Made by a program: the position numbers and the translations under genes. A DNA stretch of 22,703 nt. It comes from a virus. The notes beneath the pieces were generated by a model, which had not been told where the DNA came from, did not search any database, and saw only the letters and a program-made list of their open reading frames with translations. The stretch is from the IMG/VR virus record IMGVR_UViG_3300033153_012914, positions 1 through 22,703 of that record; one strand, 5' to 3'. Shown here piece after piece: positions 1-6,519 of this stretch (its first letter is position 1; each line of letters begins with the position of its first letter).

Positions 1-68
1 AAAAAGCTATTTCAGCAGCTACAGAGATGAATCTTGCGGCTCTTAGGAGAGAAGGGAGCGGCCATTGA
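1..68 (+). CDS. 3' end of an upstream phage gene (partial)
   Basis: The window opens inside a reading frame whose codons start at base 3 and run for 21 residues to a TGA at 66-68. The visible tail reads KAISAATEMNLAALRREGSG followed by His, a helix-like, mixed-charge C-terminus. Its stop overlaps the TTG start of the next gene (65-67) as ATTGA, the same kind of coupled junction seen elsewhere in the window, which is the main reason to believe this frame over the other two (they stop at 30 and 46). In phages with this gene order a tape-measure or tail-completion gene often sits here, but the fragment is too short to identify. Confidence 0.6.
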   Translation, partial: KAISAATEMNLAALRREGSGH

Positions 69-307
69 GCAGAACCCAAGCAAAAAGAAAATACGTATTC
101 ACCTCAGATCTCGGGACTATCGTGGTCACAGGAGAGCTAGTTACAGAGTTCGATGTGGAAGATGTGGTTCGAGACAGAGCTTTGTCTCAAGCTCAGGCTC
201 TAGAGTTCATAGCGATCGGGAATGAGGTATATCCAAACGCTCAGCTACCTAGCGTAGCAATACCTTCTGTGTTCAAGAATAATGGCGTTGTGCTGGAGGA
301 AGACTAA
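65..307 (+). CDS. Small phage protein, 80 residues, TTG start
   Basis: I do not recognise this protein. The first possible start in the frame is TTG at 65; an in-frame TAG lies at 44-46 and no ATG or GTG occurs between. A purine-rich Shine-Dalgarno stretch (AGGAGAGAAGGGAG, 45-58) sits just upstream. The product starts MSRTQAKRKYVF and then alternates short beta-like and helical stretches, with acidic residues in the middle and at the C-terminus (LEED). There is no signal peptide or membrane segment. It overlaps the next gene by one base (TAATG at 305-309). Its place directly before the tail-initiator and hub genes suggests a small tail or baseplate component, but that is inferred only from position. 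Confidence 0.75.
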   Translation: MSRTQAKRKYVFTSDLGTIVVTGELVTEFDVEDVVRDRALSQAQALEFIAIGNEVYPNAQLPSVAIPSVFKNNGVVLEED

Positions 308-1497
308 TGGCAGAAGATACTGTAGGATCAGGCGTATTAGCACCTACCGAGACAACCGAATCTTCCGGGACATACGAATCTGGTGGCATAGGGTCAAACA
401 TATTTGAATCGTACGAACAAGGAACAATCGCCGCAAACATATTTGGCGACACCCCCGCCGATCCCCCACCTGTACCTTTAAGGGCTAAAGAAGCAGTATC
501 AACCCCAAGCGACAGTGTTGCCAAGGTCAAGAAGCCTAAGCGAGCCGTAAGAAAGGCTGCTGCGAAACCAAAAAGAAATAAGATTGTGGAAAAACGAAAA
601 GCCAAGCCTTCGCAGGGCTACGGCATCACACCTGTTAAGTGGCACCCAGGCCACCCTGCTGACTTCTATAGGCACGGTAAACAGATTGTCCACACAGACG
701 AAACTGGCAAGGAAGTAGTAACATACGAACACTGGCCTAGATTTATAGAGGAGTTCGATGGCGAAGAGAGGCACAACGACAATGCACACATACATATCAT
801 AGGCCGCAAAAAAGGCGGCAAGATAGAAATGGATCTTGTCCCTAAGTACACCAAGTTTCTACTTACAGGCGTACAGGAATCACACCAAGAGCGCTCTCAG
901 ATAGTGGAAACATTTGGGGACTTCTATGTCTTCTTCTATGGGGAAAGGCCGCCCGTCTACACCTTTTCTGGTACTCTTGTTAACTCTAGAGACATCAACT
1001 GGCTAGCAGATTTCATGTTCTACTATGAGAACTTTCTACGCGGTACGAAAGCTGTAGAGAACGAGGCAAGAGCTATTGTAACCTACCAGGGTAGGCAGGT
1101 AGAAGGCTTCATAACACAAACATCTAATGTGACATCAGCAGACAGTCAAAATGGTGTACAGTTCAACTTCTCTATAATAGTGACACTAAGAAGAAGTCTC
1201 CGAGCTAAAGCCGCAGGTGCAGGCGTTGGTCCTATAGGAGCTTCTGTAGATTTTGGTTTAATAGAAGTAGACAAAGTTTTCAGAACATCAAACACACTGA
1301 CACAGCTCTTTAGAGAGAAGGGCCTCTCCAGAGCAGAAGTATCTAAGGCTTGGACTGACGCACAATTTATTCTAGACCAGAAAAAAGCAGCACAAGAGGC
1401 TCGTGACGCAAAAGCAGCGGAGCTAAAAGCTCTGGCGAAAGAATACAATACGAATATTAGGGCAGATAACTTTGGCGATCTTGTATTGCCAGCATAA
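307..1497 (+). CDS. Baseplate / tail-tube-initiator-like structural protein
   Basis: A 396-residue protein in two parts. Residues 1 to about 105 look disordered: a Ser/Thr/Glu/Gly-rich start with two similar NIF(E/G) stretches, a proline run (ADPPPVPL), and a strongly basic segment at 73-100 in which 15 of 28 residues are Lys or Arg. Residues about 105-315 look folded and include FGDFYVFFYGERPP (203-216), then YTFSGTL, a tyrosine-rich NWLADFMFYYENFLRGTK, and a FNFSIIVTLRR strand. This pattern resembles phage baseplate proteins that begin the tail tube next to the hub; the family call is from memory. The C-terminal 80 residues are Ala/Lys-rich and helical. It is followed after 12 bases by the hub-like gene, with a good GAGGAAG ribosome site at 1499-1505, which supports a shared role. 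Confidence 0.65.
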   Translation: MAEDTVGSGVLAPTETTESSGTYESGGIGSNIFESYEQGTIAANIFGDTPADPPPVPLRAKEAVSTPSDSVAKVKKPKRAVRKAAAKPKRNKIVEKRKAKPSQGYGITPVKWHPGHPADFYRHGKQIVHTDETGKEVVTYEHWPRFIEEFDGEERHNDNAHIHIIGRKKGGKIEMDLVPKYTKFLLTGVQESHQERSQIVETFGDFYVFFYGERPPVYTFSGTLVNSRDINWLADFMFYYENFLRGTKAVENEARAIVTYQGRQVEGFITQTSNVTSADSQNGVQFNFSIIVTLRRSLRAKAAGAGVGPIGASVDFGLIEVDKVFRTSNTLTQLFREKGLSRAEVSKAWTDAQFILDQKKAAQEARDAKAAELKALAKEYNTNIRADNFGDLVLPA

Positions 1498-1509
1498 TGA
1501 GGAAGACAC

Positions 1510-3531
1510 ATGGGTGCAGGACGTGTATTAGGAGCAAAACTTTTATTGGAGGGTAAGGAGGTTCCTTTCATAGGGGCTACCATTACTCATACAGTCAATC
1601 AGGCTGCTATAGCCTATATTGATCTAGTTCCTCATAAGGAAATAAATCAGGTTAAACCAAGAACTTTAGCACAAGTTTTTGTAAGGAATTACAATGCCCC
1701 GTCCACAGGCGGAAATCTACACTTCCCCTACGTTCTAGCTTTTGAGGGCGAAGTCTTTGGCTTCAACTTTGGGCGGACCCCTAGCAGCAGAACATTCTCA
1801 ATCTCGTGTATCGACTACTCTAACTACTGGGACAATGTAGTAACATATTTCTTCAACGCCATGCAATCCATGGGCAAGGGTGCTGCCGGATTATGCCGTG
1901 TGGGGTTTGATTTATCAGACGCTGAAAAACAGGGTGAAAAGGTAACCCCAGTGACCCACTCAACAGCCTCCTATTTTATACAACTCATGAGAGGTAAAAC
2001 AGACTTTTTAGACGGACTTGTTGAGGTGATAAGAAATGTAACAAAGCTGAACACCTTCTACCAAAATGCTCAGGGGAGGCTCCGGATAAATGATAGAATA
2101 AGGCTGAAATCTAGTGGTGAGCTGAACGCCCTGTTGGCAAAGAAGGAAGCCTCTCAGTGGACCAAGTGGATGGAGGGTATAATTGGAAGAACTAATGGGA
2201 TGTCCACCCTAAGAATGGTGATACAAGACTTGATGTCTATCGTCTTCCACGACTTCGTGAGCGTACCTTTCCCAGCAAAGGTCGCGTCTTCTAACCTATC
2301 TGGCCCTGCTGTTAAATATACTGGTACTGCATCCTCAAAAACAATTGGCAACTTCATATTTAAACCCAACTTGTACATGGTCGCTCCGCCCTCCTGTAAT
2401 ATATTCTTCCCGAACGAATACTCGAGCTTTCAGTACAGTAGGAACTTTTTCCAGGAACCTACACGACTTATATACAAACCAGAGATGATGTCTTTTGGTG
2501 GCAGACAGCTGGGGATATGCCTACCACACCACTATATGCCTCCATCGTTTGATCATTTTATGAGGGGGAAAGGAAGTCCGGGTAGCGACGTACTTGGAAG
2601 CGCCGACATAAAAACAAACCAAAACTACGGGCACATCGGAGACCCAGACCCCAGCCCGAACTCCAGCGCAACAAACCAGGGTAAAAAAAGAGAGGCTCAG
2701 TTTTTGACTAACGAGGAAAAAATGCGAGGTATTTTGACTCGTCAGGAGGGCATGGTCCCCGCTGCGACTCAATTCAGATCTAGCATGTCTAAGGAGGGAA
2801 AGCGAGCCTACGCGGATGGTGTTTCTGAATACCTGTTTTACAAAAAGAGATTCCAAGGGCGAAAGGTTCAGATTACAAGCCATCTGAAGCTTTCTGTTGT
2901 ACCTGGGTTTACTACACTAATACTTGATAACAGCGATAGTGACCAGAGTGTTGTGGCCTATTGTAGTTCAGTAACACATAGAGTTTACGCAACTCAGGGT
3001 GGCTTTACAAATACAACACTGTCTTACGCTCGGACGATTGAAGAGCAGGATGTTGCCACGGGCAAAGACACAGAACCTCCCGTCCCTCCTTGGTTTTCTT
3101 CCGCGATATTTGGAGGGGCGAAGGACGATGCTAATAGAACGATTTTTCCAAACGCGTTGTCTACGTTCTACGCATCTCTGCTTGGTAGTAGGGGATCAAA
3201 GTCAATACCACACCTTATGGGTACCAGAACCGTAGCGGGAGCAGCAAGAGCGCTAATAAAAAGATACAACTCGGTAAACGAGCAGGGGCAGAGAAGACTC
3301 CAAACCTTTATAGCAAATATTACAGACAGAGACTACGTTACCATGAGGCAAGCTATGAAGTTCTTGGGTGCAGGTACTTCCCGAAAAGACCTCACCACAC
3401 CTTTTGTAGAGTTCTATGGTGCGAGACTTCGAGGAGAAGGGGCCGGCGACGCTTCACAGATAAGAATGAGAAGATCTGTTATAGACAAATACAGACACGA
3501 GTTAAAGACGAAGAGAGGCTTCCGTGGCTAA
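1510..3531 (+). CDS. Putative baseplate hub protein
   Basis: A 673-residue protein with the outline of a tail hub (the T4 gp27 / P2 gpD / Mu gp44 type), which links the tail tube to the central spike. The N-terminal beta-rich part has ATITHTVNQAAIAYIDLVP and FEGEVFGFNFG (from residue 78), where hub proteins set an interface strand and an 'intervening' strand around a domain like the tube protein. SISCIDYSNYWDN follows. The middle is long and irregular. Around residues 450-515 a strand-rich part reads KVQITSHLKLSVVPGFTTLI, then a valine-rich strand and SVTHRVYATQGGFTNTTLSY, a pattern common in hub proteins (a VPGF turn, then GG..NTT). The last 110 residues are Arg/Lys-rich and helical. It overlaps the sigma-like gene by eight bases. 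Remote similarity only; the exact fold is unproven. Confidence 0.6.
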   Translation: MGAGRVLGAKLLLEGKEVPFIGATITHTVNQAAIAYIDLVPHKEINQVKPRTLAQVFVRNYNAPSTGGNLHFPYVLAFEGEVFGFNFGRTPSSRTFSISCIDYSNYWDNVVTYFFNAMQSMGKGAAGLCRVGFDLSDAEKQGEKVTPVTHSTASYFIQLMRGKTDFLDGLVEVIRNVTKLNTFYQNAQGRLRINDRIRLKSSGELNALLAKKEASQWTKWMEGIIGRTNGMSTLRMVIQDLMSIVFHDFVSVPFPAKVASSNLSGPAVKYTGTASSKTIGNFIFKPNLYMVAPPSCNIFFPNEYSSFQYSRNFFQEPTRLIYKPEMMSFGGRQLGICLPHHYMPPSFDHFMRGKGSPGSDVLGSADIKTNQNYGHIGDPDPSPNSSATNQGKKREAQFLTNEEKMRGILTRQEGMVPAATQFRSSMSKEGKRAYADGVSEYLFYKKRFQGRKVQITSHLKLSVVPGFTTLILDNSDSDQSVVAYCSSVTHRVYATQGGFTNTTLSYARTIEEQDVATGKDTEPPVPPWFSSAIFGGAKDDANRTIFPNALSTFYASLLGSRGSKSIPHLMGTRTVAGAARALIKRYNSVNEQGQRRLQTFIANITDRDYVTMRQAMKFLGAGTSRKDLTTPFVEFYGARLRGEGAGDASQIRMRRSVIDKYRHELKTKRGFRG

Positions 3532-4243
3532 AGAAGACGAACTAGCTTTATTTAAAAAATGGAAACGAAGTCAGAACAAAGAACAGTTTCAGGAGCTGTA
3601 TGAGTCTATGCGGCCACTTATTTACAGGGCTTCACAAAAAGCAGCTTATGGGTCTAACATCCCAGAAAGTGCTCATGGTATCTACGCCGCACAGAACTTC
3701 TATGATGCTCTTAGAACCTATGACCCTACGAAAGGCGCAGCTCTAGGAACTCACGTGCACAACACAGTAGAGCAGAAGGGAAAGCGTCTAAACTATCTCT
3801 ACCAAAATCTAGGGCACATGCCGGAACCGAGAGCTCAATCTGTGGGGCTGTACCAAAACGAGTACGGCAATCTCAGAGCTACATTAGGTAGAGAACCATC
3901 TGCGGCGGAACTATCCGACCGGCTTGGTTGGAGCCTTACTCAGGTTAAAAACATAAGAAAAGAAATACAAAAAGACCTATCTCTTAGTGAGGGGCTAGAA
4001 GAGCAGTCCTTTTTTGAAAGCTCCAAAGATGAAGAGCTCCTGAACTATCTCTACTATGATCTTACAAGCGAGGAGAAGGTAGTTTACGAGCACGTGTTTG
4101 GTAAGAATGGCAAGCCCCGCCTTATGAAAGCAAACGGCAGAGTAAACTTCCCCCAAATTGCACGAAAAATGGGGGTTTCTGAGTCAAAAGCGAGGTCTTT
4201 ATTTAACAAGATACGAACCAAACTGGAGAAAGCAGCTAGATGA
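3524..4243 (+). CDS. Sigma-70-family RNA polymerase sigma factor
   Basis: A 239-residue protein with sigma-factor regions in order. Region 2 (about 20-100) contains YDPTKGAALGTHVHNTVEQ (from residue 66), matching the FDP.KG..FSTY...W.RQ core-binding and -10 recognition stretch. Region 3 is clear at 121-150: LGREPSAAELSDRLGWS then a helix. DLSLSEGLEE follows, like the SLE....E linker of cellular sigma factors. Region 4 (180-236) has LTSEEKVVYEHVFG and a helix-turn-helix from residue 209 (FPQIARKMGVSESKARSLF) for the -35 element. The start is GTG at 3524 with AAGAGAGG at 3511-3518, inside the 3' end of the hub-like gene; the stop overlaps the next start as ATGA. It would direct host RNA polymerase to phage promoters, probably late ones. 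The region 2.4 part is weakly conserved, so promoter specificity cannot be read. Confidence 0.85.
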   Translation: MAKEDELALFKKWKRSQNKEQFQELYESMRPLIYRASQKAAYGSNIPESAHGIYAAQNFYDALRTYDPTKGAALGTHVHNTVEQKGKRLNYLYQNLGHMPEPRAQSVGLYQNEYGNLRATLGREPSAAELSDRLGWSLTQVKNIRKEIQKDLSLSEGLEEQSFFESSKDEELLNYLYYDLTSEEKVVYEHVFGKNGKPRLMKANGRVNFPQIARKMGVSESKARSLFNKIRTKLEKAAR

Positions 4244-5709
4244 GTATAGAGCTTATCACCTCATTCATACTTACTAAGCGAGAAGACATTCTGAAAAGTA
4301 ATGACGGTATCGCAATATTAAAAGAAAAAAGTCCTATAGACGTCCTAACTGGCGGTGTTAGAGACAAAGCAACTAGTACCGCTGTCGACCAGCTAAAAGG
4401 ATCGCCACTCAGCCAGCTGGGAGAAGACTACCTAGCAGAACAGGTATCCAAAAATGGTGGGCAAATACTAAACAATGTCACCAACCAGCTGGAGGAGGAC
4501 CTGGACAGAATCACAGGGATTCCTGTCCGCCAAACATTAGAGAACTCACAGCAGCTTGTTTTCAATACCATGAGCGCAGCAATAACTGCTGAAAACGACC
4601 TCATCATGTACTTCCTACAGGAACTGGCGAAGAACTGCATCAACAGACTCGAAAACAAGATACGTATAGCCCGCCTGTTGGTAGAAAAACTGAGACTCTT
4701 GTATAACGCTCTGATTATTTTAGTACACGGCCAGCCGTACTTCTCTGCGTACCTGGATAAGCTTCGCAGAGCACTTATAAAACTAGATCAGGCTGAGAAG
4801 CTTATAAGCCTGGTAAAAGGCACACTTGAGGCAAAAGACTTTTATTTAGGGGTACAGTTTAAAGACGCACAAGACCTGATGGACGACGCAAAAGTACTCA
4901 TCACTCCAGAAGAAAACGACCCAGATGTAAAGTTTACAGACGGTGGTCTTCTGGAAAATGTTGGGATACCCTCGGAGCCACAGCAGGCAACAATAATACT
5001 TTCAATACCTCAGCTAGTGCAGGATGTTTTGATGGCGGCAAATGGATACTTCACTGCCACTCTCGAAACAAATATTTATCTGCTTGGGTATATCCAGGGA
5101 CTCGACAAGCTAAAGGCGTCTTCGTCCAAAAAGCTCACGGAATACACATTGTCTATGCTGAGTTCCCTGAAGGATAGGCTGAACAAGCTGAACAATAAAA
5201 TGGGGCTACAAATAAATGGGCCAAAGGTTGATCCAGAGACAGGTGCAATATCTGGCGCTCGGGATGCGCCAGTGCCCGGTTTTACGCCTGATCCAATAAA
5301 AACCTCTGCCAACGCTCTTGGTTGGGTAATAGAACTCCAGACCATCATAGAGTACGCCAAGTTTGTGCCCGGAAAAACTTTCGAAGACATTCAGCTAAGC
5401 AATGACGCTGTTAAAAAATATCTGGAGTCTGTAGCCAAACTACAAGAAAAGGATGATCGAATTAAAGGCGATGCAATATTAAGGGCTACCGACGGGCGAG
5501 AGAGTCTTGGTGACTTGGAGTCACAGCTTTCAACTTTCTGCGCCGCCAGCCTGCGAGCAATTGTAGACGCAGAAATAGCAGATAATATCCTATCTCTGGG
5601 CCGCACTATTATCACTAGGGTTAACCTGTCCATAACTCAAGATACCGAAATTATTGAAATACTAGGTGGCTTCTCTAAGGCAGACTTAGCCTTTCGAGGA
5701 ATTTTTTAA
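4240..5709 (+). CDS. Unrecognised helical virion protein, 489 residues
   Basis: I do not recognise this family. The protein is largely alpha-helical with long Leu/Ile/Ala-rich amphipathic stretches suggesting coiled coils: roughly residues 80-215 (including NRLENKIRIARLLVEKLRLL) and 255-325 (ending LSSLKDRLNKLNNKMG). A flexible Pro/Gly/Asp-rich link (GPKVDPETGAISG, ASRDAPVPG-like, near 330-350) joins these to a second helical part (360-489). There is no signal peptide; the few hydrophobic runs, such as LYNALIILV, are too short and isolated to call membrane segments. The ATG overlaps the sigma gene's TGA. Lying between the hub-like gene and the gp25/W gene, it is likely a baseplate structural or assembly protein, but that is from context only. 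Confidence 0.7.
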   Translation: MSIELITSFILTKREDILKSNDGIAILKEKSPIDVLTGGVRDKATSTAVDQLKGSPLSQLGEDYLAEQVSKNGGQILNNVTNQLEEDLDRITGIPVRQTLENSQQLVFNTMSAAITAENDLIMYFLQELAKNCINRLENKIRIARLLVEKLRLLYNALIILVHGQPYFSAYLDKLRRALIKLDQAEKLISLVKGTLEAKDFYLGVQFKDAQDLMDDAKVLITPEENDPDVKFTDGGLLENVGIPSEPQQATIILSIPQLVQDVLMAANGYFTATLETNIYLLGYIQGLDKLKASSSKKLTEYTLSMLSSLKDRLNKLNNKMGLQINGPKVDPETGAISGARDAPVPGFTPDPIKTSANALGWVIELQTIIEYAKFVPGKTFEDIQLSNDAVKKYLESVAKLQEKDDRIKGDAILRATDGRESLGDLESQLSTFCAASLRAIVDAEIADNILSLGRTIITRVNLSITQDTEIIEILGGFSKADLAFRGIF

Positions 5710-5710
5710 C

Positions 5711-6097
5711 TTGAACTCTAAGACTGCCACATTCGCCGGAGCCGCTCTTCTAGGGATTGCGACATTAAAAGAAGGACTTAGCACAGAAGAAGACAGAGAA
5801 CAACTCACCCAGGCAGAAAGAGTTATCCAAAGAGACTCAAAGTCGAAAGAACTTCTTTCTCAAAGAACCGCAACAACTGGGTTCGCAGCTCAAATAGCTC
5901 AGAATACCCGCTCAGATAAAAGACTTGAGGCTATCGGGGTCAAGGCCGTGGTCGCAGCAGGGAAATCTGGTTTGTCAAGCGGGCCAGCAACACCTAATAT
6001 GTTAACAGGCGGGGTTGCTAAGGCAATGGGTGTTGGCCTAGGTGGAAACTTGACGGCTTCCCAGAGTCTTTCTAATCTCGGAAAAGGAATTATATAA
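5711..6097 (+). CDS. Small Ala/Gly-rich protein, 128 residues, TTG start
   Basis: I do not recognise this protein. The likely start is TTG at 5711, one base after the preceding stop, with GAGGA at 5696-5700. The N-terminus has a short hydrophobic stretch (TATFAGAALLGIATL, residues 5-19), possibly a buried helix rather than a true signal peptide since no cleavage site is evident. A charged helical part (EEDREQLTQAERVIQRDSKS) follows, and the last 50 residues are Gly/Ala/Ser-rich (LTGGVAKAMGVGLGGNL). The stop overlaps the gp25/W start as TAATG. Its place before the wedge genes is where many phages put spike or hub-completion genes, but no spike (OB-fold or PAAR) motif is visible. A small tail-completion part is one guess. 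Confidence 0.7.
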   Translation: MNSKTATFAGAALLGIATLKEGLSTEEDREQLTQAERVIQRDSKSKELLSQRTATTGFAAQIAQNTRSDKRLEAIGVKAVVAAGKSGLSSGPATPNMLTGGVAKAMGVGLGGNLTASQSLSNLGKGII

Positions 6098-6516
6098 TGG
6101 GCTTTGATGATATTCAGGTAACAAATGTACACCCCGAAACCGGAGTAATCACGCTAGGACTGCAGCCCAAACGCCTAAAAGGAATTAGTAAGCTAGTTCA
6201 AGTTGTGGTACTATCCATACTAAATAGTCCAGGCCAAGATGTTCTTGATTTTGAGAAGGGATCCGGTCTGGGTGGCTATGTCGGCGCCAATATAGAATCA
6301 GAAAACTCTACCGAGCTTCTATCTCATATTGCGCTGAGCATCACCAAGACGGAGAAAGAAGTACTTGCAGCCCAGATTGGACTGGATGAAGACCCGGAGG
6401 AGCTGCTGAAAGAGTTACATATCGTAGATATAAGACAGGGTGGAAATATAGATGAATATTACGTAATCGTAAGGGTTATAAACGAAGCCGGTCAAACCGC
6501 AGATATATTGGTGTAA
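6097..6516 (+). CDS. Baseplate wedge protein, gp25/GpW-like
   Basis: A 139-residue protein of the length and layout of the T4 gp25 / P2 gpW family, which forms the core of each baseplate wedge and contacts the sheath and inner ring. The diagnostic stretch is VVVLSILNSPGQDVLDFEKG (about residues 35-54), corresponding to the I...L.T..GE.....E.G pattern, where the usual GER is SPGQD. The C-terminal half reads ELHIVDIRQGG then D(E)YYVIVRVINEAGQTADILV, the typical terminal strands with a 'V..V.NEAG' ending. A cysteine-free, acidic helical part (EKEVLAAQIGLDEDPEELL) lies between. It is followed at once by the J-like gene, the classical W-J pairing, which raises confidence. Confidence 0.8.
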   Translation: MGFDDIQVTNVHPETGVITLGLQPKRLKGISKLVQVVVLSILNSPGQDVLDFEKGSGLGGYVGANIESENSTELLSHIALSITKTEKEVLAAQIGLDEDPEELLKELHIVDIRQGGNIDEYYVIVRVINEAGQTADILV

Positions 6517-6519
6517 AAT

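Noticed and set aside
42-90. Programmed frameshift joining the partial upstream gene to the 80-residue gene
   Set aside because: No slippery heptamer is evident, and a ribosome site plus TTG start explains the overlap as simple translational coupling.
34-225. A 63-residue plus-strand frame overlapping the first small gene
   Set aside because: It is Arg/Ser-rich in an out-of-frame way and conflicts with the better frame at 65-307, which has a ribosome site and coupled junctions.
1146-1583. Minus-strand open frames, for example 145 residues here and others at 2521-2883 and 17429-17752
   Set aside because: They lie opposite well-supported plus-strand genes, lack ribosome sites and coherent protein features, and look like mirror frames.
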